Source: CALJFL01 sp036961205
GTDB lineage: Bacteria > Pseudomonadota > Gammaproteobacteria > Pseudomonadales > Halieaceae
Assembly (NCBI GenBank): GCA_036961205.1
Contig: JBALVI010000004.1
Coordinates: 62,001 to 126,000, forward strand
Direction of reading: 5' to 3'
DNA: 64,000 bases
Shown piece after piece: positions 44,990 to 53,158 of the stretch. The number at the start of each line of letters is the position of its first letter. Within the stretch, counting starts at the first letter, position 1. Under the pieces are notes generated by a model, which searched no databases, was not told the origin of the DNA, and saw nothing but the letters and a program-made list of their open reading frames with translations. The position numbers were made by a program, and so were the translations under genes.

Positions 44990-45025
44990 GTGTCCGATTG
45001 TGTCCGATTTTCATTTATCGGACAC
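44990..45025. promoter_or_regulatory. Enhancer sites GTGTCCGAT / ATCGGACAC
   Basis: GTGTCCGAT occurs at 44990-44998 and again at 45000-45008. The second copy forms a perfect palindrome with ATCGGACAC (45017-45025) across an 8-base spacer. The palindrome centre lies about 90 bases upstream of the predicted sigma-54 start, the usual distance for NtrC-family activator sites. The likely binder is the regulator encoded at 38899-40227. The rest of this 335-base gap (to 45181) holds the promoter and AGGAG site of the 45182 gene. Confidence 0.75.
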
Positions 45026-45181
45026 TTTCCGGTCACTTCCTGCGGCGGCCACGCAGACAACTTCCGCTACAGTATTCAGCGGCGTGAAACATGGAGATCA
45101 GCGGCTGGAGGAGGATGCAAAATCGTGGATTTGGTCTATCTTAAAGTTATAGCCTCGTAAACGTGGCTCCAGGAGAACATC

Positions 45182-45985
45182 ATGCGCGCTTATCCATTGA
45201 AGTTATCTGTTGCCCTTTTATTTGCTCTCGCACCGCTGATCGCCGCCACTGCAGAATTCGACACTGGCAAGCAGTTCACTGACTCACTTCGCTCAGGCGG
45301 CAAGGGCCCGAACATGGTGGTTATTCCGCAGGGAAATTTTGTGCTTGGAGGTGGCAGGCCGGATCAAAAAGATCTCGGTCGGGTCACTATTGATTACTCC
45401 CTTGCCTTCAGTACCACCGAGATTACCAATGCCCAGTATCGACAGTTTCTAGAATCCAGCCTTTCTGGCCTCCAAACAAAATTCTCCGAGGGCGCTGAAA
45501 ACCAGCCCATCGCTGGCCTGAGCTTTGACGAGGCCGAGGCTTATGTCGGCTGGCTCAGCCGGGAGTCTGGTCACCACTATCGACTACCCAGTGCATCAGA
45601 GTGGGAATACGCAGCGCGTGCGGGAACCACTACTCCGTACAGCTGGGGCAGTGATGTTGGAGATAACAATGCCAACTGCATGGACTGTAATACTGACTTC
45701 ACCGGCAGCATAGCGCCGGTTGGATCTTTCGCTGCCAACCCCTGGGGCCTGCACGACATGCACGGCAATGTCTGGGAGTGGACCAAGGATTGTATCGATT
45801 CCAATATGGCGCCACCCGATAACGGTATGCCCACCTTATTCGGAAATTGTGATTTGAGAGAACTGCGCGGCGGCTCAATAAATTCCGATGCCTGGTCAAT
45901 TCGTGCCAGCGTACGCGCCTCCGCCCTACGCTCTTCACACACCCCCGATCTGGGATTTCGAGTGGCGATGGAAGTACCGTTATAA
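45182..45985 (+). CDS. Exported FGE/SUMF1-fold protein without catalytic cysteines
   Basis: The product is 267 residues with a signal peptide ('LSVALLFALAPLIAATA'). The FGE-sulfatase domain is clear: 'MVVIPQGNFVLGGG', 'TTEITNAQYRQFLE', 'YRLPSASEWEYAARAG', 'PWGLHDMHGNVWEWTKDC' and 'LRGGSINSDAWSIRASVRAS'. In copper-dependent formylglycine-generating enzymes, two cysteines follow the GGS motif (pattern GGSFLCxxSYC). Here those positions are Ser and Ile, so that activity is not expected. No sulfatase is nearby. It more likely resembles the PvdO/EgtB-like or purely binding members. Function is unknown. Confidence 0.85.
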   Translation: MRAYPLKLSVALLFALAPLIAATAEFDTGKQFTDSLRSGGKGPNMVVIPQGNFVLGGGRPDQKDLGRVTIDYSLAFSTTEITNAQYRQFLESSLSGLQTKFSEGAENQPIAGLSFDEAEAYVGWLSRESGHHYRLPSASEWEYAARAGTTTPYSWGSDVGDNNANCMDCNTDFTGSIAPVGSFAANPWGLHDMHGNVWEWTKDCIDSNMAPPDNGMPTLFGNCDLRELRGGSINSDAWSIRASVRASALRSSHTPDLGFRVAMEVPL

Positions 45986-45992
45986 CGGCCGC

Positions 45993-46454
45993 CTAGATAT
46001 AGGAACCATCGAGATCCGCGGCATACTGCATAGCCCAAGGAGCAAACTTACCCATCGCGTCATCAGTATATTCGTCTCGCAACATTACAATCACACCGTC
46101 GACCGCTCGAACAACCGAACGGCCAGCAAAGCCACCCCGCGGAGATTCACCGCGCCTATAACTTGCATACCAATCCAAGGCCCATTCCTCGCCCTGATCG
46201 CCTGCTTGCTTGGTCGGCGCTCCTCTCAGTTCCACCTTGCGGTCGTCGCACCGACGATCCAAACCATCAACAGACTTTTTCAAGCCAGTCAGGATCGCAT
46301 CCACACCGTGAAGTTCGCAGGCCAATGGCCCGCCTCTAACCTCGTAGCTGGCATCATCGGAAAAAAACTTGCGTAGCCGCGACCAATCGTCGTCGATATA
46401 GGTTTCCTCAAAAGCCAACGCATAGTCTGAAAAAATTTGTAGGGACTGATCCAT
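45993..46454 (-). CDS. SnoaL/NTF2-like fold protein
   Basis: The product is 153 residues without a signal peptide. The early 'SDYALAFEETYIDDDWSRLR' and 'FFSDDASYEVRGGPL' match the cone-shaped NTF2/SnoaL fold, in which an early helix is followed by a curved sheet around a pocket. Some members are small-molecule isomerases or hydrolases; most are of unknown role. No catalytic residues can be assigned. It is convergent with the FGE-fold gene (7-base gap) and divergent from the serine hydrolase gene. Confidence 0.75.
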   Translation of the reverse strand: MDQSLQIFSDYALAFEETYIDDDWSRLRKFFSDDASYEVRGGPLACELHGVDAILTGLKKSVDGLDRRCDDRKVELRGAPTKQAGDQGEEWALDWYASYRRGESPRGGFAGRSVVRAVDGVIVMLRDEYTDDAMGKFAPWAMQYAADLDGSYI

Positions 46455-46581
46455 CTTCGTATTCCATCTGTTACGGTATCTACCAAAATAGCACCTAAGT
46501 ATGGAAAGCGCCTACTGTGAGTGATACGAAGCCTGCACTGGCAGATATAAAACCCGCATTGATTCTGGAACGCCATGGTCG

Positions 46582-47604
46582 GTGTCGGCTGTACTACAGT
46601 GTGTGGTTGGCACCGAAACCACTCCTCTAAAGGATGGCGTGATCGTCCACGAACAATATCGTCTGGGCGAAACCGAGAAGAGCTTGCACACCAGTTGGTC
46701 GGTAGCGAAGAGTTTCGTCTCCACCCTGGTGGGCATGGCCATAGACGACGGTAGAATTGGCAGCGTAGAAGACCGCATTGATCAATACATTCCAGAGCTC
46801 AAAGGCAAGGCATATGGCGAAACCAGTATTAGGGACGTTTTGCAGATGTCTTCAGGGGTAGATTTTGACGAGTCTTACGGTAAGGCTGGCAGCAATACGG
46901 CTATGGCATTTTCCGACATTCAACTGGTCACCAATGCCACCTGGATTTTCGGCTTACCTATCAATGAACTGATCGGCGATTACGAACGCGAAGAGGAGCC
47001 CGGCAAGCGTTGGGAATACCGTTCCAGTGATACTCAAATTCTGGGCTGGCTGGTCGAGAAAGTCTTTCAACAACCGTTTACGTCGGTTATTGAAGAACGA
47101 TTATGGCAGCCCATGGGTATGGAATCCGACGCCAACTGGCTGCTAGACGGCAGCAGCTTGGGGTCAGCCGTTACCTTTTGCTGCCTTAACGCGACCTTGC
47201 GCGATTTTGCCAGGCTGGGCGAGTTATATCGGCTGGGTGGCAAGTGGCAGGGCAAGCAACTCCTGTCGCAGGAATGGATTTCCGCAGCAACCGTTCCCGA
47301 CTCACCTCACCTGCAGCCTGGGCAGGTAAGAGAAATTCGTGGCTATCAATATCAATGGTGGGTACCCAAGGACTATGACGGGGAGTATTTTGCATCGGGT
47401 ATCTGGGGGCAGAATATCTGGATTGATGAAAAGCGTGGGATAGTAATCGCTCGTACTGCAGTCGACCCGGACTTTCAACTCAACAAAGCAGAGAATATTA
47501 TAAATGGAACGCCCACCGCACTCGCACAGTACAAGGGCTTCGACCAAGCGGCCTCAGCTCTGGGTAAGTATCGCGCAATAAACAGCCCCGAGCCGCCAGC
47601 TTGA
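46582..47604 (+). CDS. Serine beta-lactamase-fold hydrolase, front possibly lost
   Basis: The product is 340 residues from GTG 46582. The class C beta-lactamase/esterase fold has the SxxK motif 'TSWSVAKSFVSTLVG', a Tyr motif in 'WEYRSSDTQILGWL' and a late 'ASGIWGQNIWI' block in place of KTG. Members hydrolyse esters or amides, often not beta-lactams. Relatives usually begin with a signal peptide and a 'FLVIKDGKLVYE'-like strand. Here the residues before 'KDGVIVHEQYR' are unlike the family, there is no signal peptide, and the frame is stopped at 46522 with no ATG between. The 5' end may therefore be degraded or frameshifted. Confidence 0.7.
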   Translation: MSAVLQCVVGTETTPLKDGVIVHEQYRLGETEKSLHTSWSVAKSFVSTLVGMAIDDGRIGSVEDRIDQYIPELKGKAYGETSIRDVLQMSSGVDFDESYGKAGSNTAMAFSDIQLVTNATWIFGLPINELIGDYEREEEPGKRWEYRSSDTQILGWLVEKVFQQPFTSVIEERLWQPMGMESDANWLLDGSSLGSAVTFCCLNATLRDFARLGELYRLGGKWQGKQLLSQEWISAATVPDSPHLQPGQVREIRGYQYQWWVPKDYDGEYFASGIWGQNIWIDEKRGIVIARTAVDPDFQLNKAENIINGTPTALAQYKGFDQAASALGKYRAINSPEPPA

Positions 47605-47691
47605 TTGCCTCGAAATTTCGCACTATCGCTATCACAACGTACTATGGCCACGGTCAGTAAGAAACGGACAAGAGTCATTGGAGTGACAGAT

Positions 47692-48603
47692 ATGAAACAA
47701 AAAAAGCCGTCTAGCCGATTGCTTTCCAGCGCAGCAGAAGATTTACACAATGCAACAGACCCTCACGGCAGTGAGCAATCTCGATCTGCTGCCTATCGAT
47801 TGGCCTATGATGATCTGGATTTTGTGCTACGCGATGAGCTGCGCCCGGTGCGCCTATTGCTGGAGTTAAGCAAAACAGAGTTGGGGCTGGAGGATCACGG
47901 AATTGATCATACTGTTGTGGTGTTTGGCAGCGCCCGCACCCTCTCCCCGGACCAAGCAAATAAGCTGTGCGAGCAGGCTGAACTGGAAGCGGCGAAGTCG
48001 CCCACTAACGAACTACTAAAAACGGTGCTTAAAAGGGCGAAAACCCAAATGCGTTACGCCGGCTACTACCAGCAAGCGCAAAAACTGGGTGAATTGATTG
48101 GCCAACAATCGGGCCATAATAATGTACTACCCGTCCATGTTATGACCGGTGGAGGTCCCGGCATTATGGAGGCCGCAAACCGAGGAGCAAGCGCTGCAGG
48201 CGCTGACACAATAGGTCTGAATATAGTACTACCAAAGGAACAAAAGCCTAATCCCTACATTACCCCAGACCTGTGCTTTCGTTTTCACTACTTTGCAATG
48301 CGCAAGATGCATTTTCTACTGCGGGCCAAAGCACTGGTTGTGTTCCCCGGGGGCTACGGTACGCTCGATGAATTGCTCGATACACTGACCCTAATGCAAA
48401 CTGAGAAAATAAAGCCCATGCCAATATTGCTTTTCGGGCGCAACTACTGGCAACGCCTTATCGACTTCGATTTTCTACTCGAAGAGGGGATGATAGCGGA
48501 GAAAGATTTGCAGTACTTTCAGTATGTCGACGAGGCCGAAGAGGCCTGGGACATAATAAAAGAGAGCCTGAGTGGTATTACTGATCATTCAGCATCGCCG
48601 TGA
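47692..48603 (+). CDS. LOG family protein (nucleotide phosphoribohydrolase-like)
   Basis: The product is 303 residues from ATG 47692, preceded by GGAG; the longer frame to 47605 is less likely. It has a Rossmann fold with the LOG signature: 'VMTGGGPGIMEAANRGA' and 'FPGGYGTLDELLDTLTLMQ' (the PGGxGTxxE box). LOG proteins cleave nucleoside monophosphates to base and ribose phosphate; in plants they activate cytokinin. Many were wrongly named lysine decarboxylases. This one belongs to the longer bacterial type with an extra N-terminal helical part. It is convergent with the Na/Pi carrier gene. Confidence 0.9.
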   Translation: MKQKKPSSRLLSSAAEDLHNATDPHGSEQSRSAAYRLAYDDLDFVLRDELRPVRLLLELSKTELGLEDHGIDHTVVVFGSARTLSPDQANKLCEQAELEAAKSPTNELLKTVLKRAKTQMRYAGYYQQAQKLGELIGQQSGHNNVLPVHVMTGGGPGIMEAANRGASAAGADTIGLNIVLPKEQKPNPYITPDLCFRFHYFAMRKMHFLLRAKALVVFPGGYGTLDELLDTLTLMQTEKIKPMPILLFGRNYWQRLIDFDFLLEEGMIAEKDLQYFQYVDEAEEAWDIIKESLSGITDHSASP

Positions 48604-48640
48604 AACCGGAGTGCAATTTTTCCGCGACATCACTGTTTTT

Positions 48641-50290
48641 TTACGTTATGGCCCGGCCCTCAAGCCCATACCAATGCTCCATTGCTTTTAGCAAGTTACG
48701 ATTCGCGTGCCAGATTTCCCGGTTTATGTTTAGCAGTGTTGACAGCTGCTCCGTTGATATCGATGACTCGCCGCTGGTTTGCCGAATATCGCTATGCACT
48801 TGTTGATGCAACTGCTCGCTAAGTTGACTCAGTTGTTGCAGCTGCTCTTGTAGGTAATCGCTATCATGCTCGGCAGCGATCAGTTCCAGTAAACTTTGAT
48901 AGAAAGCTTTTAGCTTATCTTGGTACAGCTTGGGAAACTGCTGCAACAGCGCCGTCGGTGTGTGGCGCAGCTCAAGCAAATTTGGGCGAATATCTTTCAG
49001 GGCCTTAACGCCGTACACAGCGTCCCTGGCGCAGTCGAGTAGCCTTTGTAAGCTATTCGCCTGCTCTATGTCCAAAGGCTGCTGCTGTAGGCGAGCGGTG
49101 TAGCGCAGTAGTTCTCCCTCAGACTGCTTTAGCATTTCATAACGCTGCTCAAAGCTGTACTCCACTGCTGCCATCTCAAACAGCAGTTTATTGGCAGGAG
49201 AGCTCAGGCTTAACTGCTCTAACGGAATACGCAGGTTTCGCAGGTTAATAAACAAGGCCGAAACCAGTAGCGTCTTAACCTTACTCTGGCAGGCTTTGAT
49301 GGCCGCTTCCGGTACATTGATGGGTACATCATTTAGCGCACTTACTGATGCTTCGACCGGATTAAAACGCTGACCTATCCAATTTGAGTAGGGACGAAGA
49401 AAAGGGATGAACAGGAATAAGCCCAGAACGTTAAAGGTGCTGTGAAACGCTACCAGACCGTACAAAGGGTCTTGCAAACCTAGCCAATCCAGCAAATGTG
49501 GCAGAGCTGGCAGCAGTAGGATAAAAGCTAGAAGGTCCACAACGAGGTTAAACACAAAATGGGCCAGTGCTAACTGCCGTTTGATGATGGAGCCCTTGAT
49601 ACTGCCCAGCACAGTCGTTGATGTGGTGCCAAGATCAGCCCCTATGACTAAAGCTGCAGCACCCGGCAGGTCAATAATTCCGGTGTGCACTGCCGTCAAG
49701 GCTAACATCATGGTGGCCGAACTGGATTGGATGATGGCAGTGAGTATCGTACCCAAGAGTAAAAATTCGACAGCGCTAAGGCCCTTCAGCTGCCCCATGT
49801 CCAATTGGTCAGGCAAACCCGCGACCGCCTCTTTCATCAACCCCAGGCCAAACAGTAATAGGCCGAGACCAAAGATCAGGGCGCCGATAGCGCGTAGTCG
49901 TGGTCGCACATCCGCAAATACCTGGATCAGGCAACCAAGACCAACAGCGGGCAGCGCGACAACAGATAACTCAAGCTTGAAACCTAGCGTCGCGACCACC
50001 CAGCCCGTAAAGGTGGTACCCAGATTGGCACCCAGCAGAACACCAATGGCATTGTACAGTGGGATAATGCCGGCACTGGCGAAGGCCAGAACCACCAACC
50101 CCACCATAGAACTGCTCTGCAATACCGCAGTAATAGCGGTTCCGGTCAATACACTGGTGGCAGGGTTACGAGTGGATTGGGCCAGCCAGCGCTTGATCCA
50201 ACCGCTGCCTAGTAATTCTATGCTGCGTTCTAGCACAGTCATACCGAAGAGGAATATCCCCAGCCCGATTAGCACGTCGACGATCAACAT
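48641..50290 (-). CDS. Na/Pi cotransporter family protein
   Basis: The product is 549 residues. Two inverted membrane repeats (residues about 1-310) each carry the QSSS motif ('TAVLQSSSMVGLVVLAF' and 'TAIIQSSSATMMLALTA'), typical of the NptA/YjbB type phosphate carriers. The C-terminal 200 residues are a helical PhoU-like domain that is soluble. Members export or import phosphate with sodium. The gene ends convergently with the LOG gene and starts 77 bases after the cytochrome gene. Confidence 0.93.
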   Translation of the reverse strand: MLIVDVLIGLGIFLFGMTVLERSIELLGSGWIKRWLAQSTRNPATSVLTGTAITAVLQSSSMVGLVVLAFASAGIIPLYNAIGVLLGANLGTTFTGWVVATLGFKLELSVVALPAVGLGCLIQVFADVRPRLRAIGALIFGLGLLLFGLGLMKEAVAGLPDQLDMGQLKGLSAVEFLLLGTILTAIIQSSSATMMLALTAVHTGIIDLPGAAALVIGADLGTTSTTVLGSIKGSIIKRQLALAHFVFNLVVDLLAFILLLPALPHLLDWLGLQDPLYGLVAFHSTFNVLGLFLFIPFLRPYSNWIGQRFNPVEASVSALNDVPINVPEAAIKACQSKVKTLLVSALFINLRNLRIPLEQLSLSSPANKLLFEMAAVEYSFEQRYEMLKQSEGELLRYTARLQQQPLDIEQANSLQRLLDCARDAVYGVKALKDIRPNLLELRHTPTALLQQFPKLYQDKLKAFYQSLLELIAAEHDSDYLQEQLQQLSQLSEQLHQQVHSDIRQTSGESSISTEQLSTLLNINREIWHANRNLLKAMEHWYGLEGRAIT

Positions 50291-50367
50291 CCCGGTTTAC
50301 TCACCATCAACAACTCAGAGGGGCTTGTACGGGCGTTACCGCGTGCCGCCAGTTCTTCGCAGCCAAC

Positions 50368-50826
50368 TTACCTTTGCGGGTAGTACACGGGATAAGGGCT
50401 ACGCGGGTATGGCTTCAATTCGTATTGCGACTCAAGGAACGTGACCAGGTCAACCAGTTGTTTGACCGTCATAACATCGTTGTAATTACGCATCATGGAT
50501 TGCCCCTCAGCATCCGTGTTCTGAGGCTGATAACTCTTAGCAATACGATGTGAAGGGTTAATTACCGACGTCACCAACTGGCCATAGGTCTTGCTGATGC
50601 TGACCTTGCCGCCCAGTTTTACGGAGATAAGGTCTTGGGTGCCCTCTAGCTGATCGATGTTCGGCAGGGAATGGCAGCTATTGCATTTCATTGTGGTGAA
50701 GACGACCTCACCGGCTTCAGAGTCCCCGGCCGGCAAACTAAACCCCTTGGCGGAGCGAGCGTCAGAATCGCAGCCTGAGATTCCCAGTAAAACTGTACTC
50801 ACTAAAATCAGTAATAGAAGCCTCAT
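50368..50826 (-). CDS. Cytochrome c lipoprotein
   Basis: The product is 152 residues from ATG 50826 behind GGAGAG. The signal ends in lipobox ISGC. The heme site CNSCH is near residue 50, and a distal Met is probably in 'QSMMRNYNDVM'. The family resembles small c-type cytochromes such as SoxX, with a Pro/Tyr-rich C-terminus. It follows the universal stress protein gene by 15 bases, so the two are probably cotranscribed. Electron partner is unknown. Confidence 0.9.
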   Translation of the reverse strand: MRLLLLILVSTVLLGISGCDSDARSAKGFSLPAGDSEAGEVVFTTMKCNSCHSLPNIDQLEGTQDLISVKLGGKVSISKTYGQLVTSVINPSHRIAKSYQPQNTDAEGQSMMRNYNDVMTVKQLVDLVTFLESQYELKPYPRSPYPVYYPQR

Positions 50827-50841
50827 CGGTCTCTCCTTCAC

Positions 50842-51285
50842 TCAGTTTGAATCTTGGTCTTGAATGCGTACAGCTAGCACGTCACAACTGGCGCCGTGTA
50901 AAACTGCATTGGACGTTGAGCCCAACAGTAGTTGAATGCCATGCCTACCGTGACTGCCGACTACGATCACATCGGCTCCCATGTCACTGGCCGTCCGATG
51001 TATTTCGTTGGCAGGTCTTCCGACCACCAGCACATGACCCTCCTTAGGCAGTCCGTATTTTTCGGCAAGAGCTGCAAACTTTACTTCAGCCTCAGCCACC
51101 TCCTCATCACGTCGTTGCAACGGGATACCACCCAGATAAGAATCCGCCGGGTATATGGGCGTTTGAAATGCATGTATCAGCCTAATTTCCGCCTTGTCTG
51201 ATGCGACCTTCATCGCAGCTTCAATCAGATATTCTTCGCTCCCAAAGAGCTCTAGCGCAATCAACACTTTGTCGTAAATCTGCAT
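50842..51285 (-). CDS. Universal stress protein
   Basis: The product is 147 residues forming one UspA domain. The nucleotide-binding motif near the end, 'GSHGRHGIQLLLGSTSNAVL', fits the G-2x-G-9x-G(S/T) pattern of ATP-binding USPs. The early 'DKVLIALELFGSEEYLIEAA' is typical of the family. It may be induced by respiratory or redox stress, in keeping with the cytochrome gene downstream, which is inference. Confidence 0.93.
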   Translation of the reverse strand: MQIYDKVLIALELFGSEEYLIEAAMKVASDKAEIRLIHAFQTPIYPADSYLGGIPLQRRDEEVAEAEVKFAALAEKYGLPKEGHVLVVGRPANEIHRTASDMGADVIVVGSHGRHGIQLLLGSTSNAVLHGASCDVLAVRIQDQDSN

Positions 51286-51459
51286 AACTCACTCACTATA
51301 TGATGTACGGCACTGTGACCACTTACAGCGCATCAGCTTTTACTATAGTCTTTCCTCAGATTTACGAAATGATTCAGGTCAATTTTGCATAAATCAGTGG
51401 CCAGACTGTCAGAATAAGATCGCAACGCAAAAACTTCGCGATTACTGGAGAAAAGACGC

Positions 51460-51975
51460 ATGATCAAACGTCCAAACCCGCTGGACAGGTTCGCCGGAGA
51501 CCTGGCCCCAGGTACACTTGACTGGATCGGCCTGCGCACCGAAAGGCGCGGTGAAGTAAAGCCTGTGTCGGCAGTAAAAGCCATCGCCCAGCAGGGGCTG
51601 GAAGGCGACCACAGAATGACCAAAACGCCGGGCTCTGCACGGCAGGTAACACTGATATCTGTGGAGTTCATTGAGCAGATTGAACACTTTCTGAAGCAAG
51701 GCCCTATAGACCCCACCCTGCTGCGTCGAAATCTCGTTATTAGCGGCATGAACCTCAATGCGCTGAGGCGTCAACGTTTCCGAATTGGTGAGGCCCTATT
51801 TGAAGCAACCGCGCTATGTCATCCCTGCTCAAGGATGGAAACTGCACTGGGCAAAGGGGGTGTCGCGGCTATGATCGGCCACGGAGGGCTATGTGCTAAA
51901 ATTCTGGTGAGCGGTGACATTGGGGTCGGAGACCAGGTTATCGTTGTGCCTGCGGAAAACAATAGCCAAGCTTGA
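51460..51975 (+). CDS. MOSC domain protein
   Basis: The product is 171 residues. The MOSC (molybdenum cofactor sulfurase C-terminal) domain is shown by 'GLEGDHRMTKTPGSARQVTL', 'RRNLVISGMNLNAL' and the conserved Cys in 'ATALCHPCSRMETALGKGG'. MOSC proteins are thought to bind molybdenum cofactor or carry sulfur to metal sites. It stands alone and divergent from the USP gene; no molybdoenzyme is in the window. Confidence 0.9.
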   Translation: MIKRPNPLDRFAGDLAPGTLDWIGLRTERRGEVKPVSAVKAIAQQGLEGDHRMTKTPGSARQVTLISVEFIEQIEHFLKQGPIDPTLLRRNLVISGMNLNALRRQRFRIGEALFEATALCHPCSRMETALGKGGVAAMIGHGGLCAKILVSGDIGVGDQVIVVPAENNSQA

Positions 51976-52014
51976 TGGGCGTAATATCCGAGTTTATTCC
52001 CTGACTATAACGCT

Positions 52015-53007
52015 CTATCTGTTTTTGGCGGATTCCAGACCTGCAAGCTCCCCGCGCCTATTTTCAATAACAGTATCCAGTGCTTTCTCCATCAACCAGC
52101 GTGCCTGCGCTGTATACGTGTAGAGACATGCATGTACTGCGGCGTCGTCCCAACTCTCGGTTGAGCAATCAACCGAGTACGCCTCGAAGCGATTCAGCGC
52201 AGTAATCAGATCAACCAAATGTTGAGGGCATTCACAATCCAATGAGCTTTTCATCAGACGGGCATCATGCAGCTCGGGCTCTGAGTAGATGTGCGGTCGA
52301 ATATTTACAAGGTCTGCAATATTTGCCGCACCGACGGCGCTATGCTTCTCTACTAGTGCGAGGTTGAGGTGGCATGCCAACTCTCCTACTTCCAGCGGGT
52401 AATTCAAAACAACGACGGCATGGTCTTGAAGCGTACGCAATGAAGATTCGGTGAGCGACTCGTAACACAGCAAAACCTTTAGCGGCTTCAGTTGCATGCA
52501 CAATCGGACTATTCCGGTTGCTTCCAGGCCATTAAGACAATCGCCGCCGACAACCAGCGTATCAACACTTTCCAGATCTTCGGGGAAACTGGAGCATGCT
52601 TTCACTGCAGATTCTTCAGCCAACAGCGCATCGACGTTAGATATAGCGCCCTGATGATCACTGAGCCACCGGCACAGTGCCTCACCAACGAACACAACAC
52701 GCGGCTTCGGGGTGGGTATCGATTCGCTACCTTGCTTGCCTCCAGCTCGCAACAGGCTTTCGAGTGTCTTCCTCTCAGCGGAAGCAATTTCACCGATCCG
52801 TGCACCACCCTCAAGCAGCGCAGCGATCAGCTGTAGATGCTCCAGGCCTGCGCGTGTGTACTGCCTTCGCCCACTGGAGGTTTTATGGCTGGCCACCAGA
52901 TCGTAGCGCCGCTCCCAAACTCTCAGCGTATCAGCTTTGATTCCGGTCAACCGCGAAACCGTACCTATCCCGTATAACGGTCTTGGTTGTAATTGCACGG
53001 TCGCCAT
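52015..53007 (-). CDS. MerR-family regulator with degenerate cobalamin-type domain
   Basis: The product is 330 residues. The N-terminal helix-turn-helix is typical MerR ('YGIGTVSRLTGIKADTLRVW' and 'RYDLVASHKTSSGRRQYT'). The next ~200 residues resemble the helical and Rossmann halves of LitR/CarH light sensors, but the cobalamin-binding signature (E-x3-H followed by DxHxxG) is not seen. Light sensing through B12 is therefore not supported. LitR-like proteins often control stress or fatty-acid genes; the thiolase gene lies upstream on the same strand. Targets are unknown. Confidence 0.85.
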   Translation of the reverse strand: MATVQLQPRPLYGIGTVSRLTGIKADTLRVWERRYDLVASHKTSSGRRQYTRAGLEHLQLIAALLEGGARIGEIASAERKTLESLLRAGGKQGSESIPTPKPRVVFVGEALCRWLSDHQGAISNVDALLAEESAVKACSSFPEDLESVDTLVVGGDCLNGLEATGIVRLCMQLKPLKVLLCYESLTESSLRTLQDHAVVVLNYPLEVGELACHLNLALVEKHSAVGAANIADLVNIRPHIYSEPELHDARLMKSSLDCECPQHLVDLITALNRFEAYSVDCSTESWDDAAVHACLYTYTAQARWLMEKALDTVIENRRGELAGLESAKNR

Positions 53008-53158
53008 TGTTCACTGCCTCAGTTAGCTGTCCTTAAATATACGGGGCAGTCTGTAACTTGGACTTAAACATCGTCGACTTTCGAAGTAACTCAGGAACCT
53101 GTCTCAGCCTTTCCCGGCGCTACCGTGATGCACTGCGTCAGCAGTTCAAATCTGGGGC

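Noticed and set aside
45182..45985. Sulfatase-activating enzyme
   Set aside because: The active-site cysteines are replaced and no sulfatase gene is present.
49581..50444. A 287-codon open frame on the + strand
   Set aside because: It is antisense to the Na/Pi carrier, is rich in Pro/Ser/Thr and has no recognisable domain.
52015..53007. B12-dependent light sensor (CarH/LitR)
   Set aside because: The cobalamin-binding His signature is missing, so only a MerR regulator is called.
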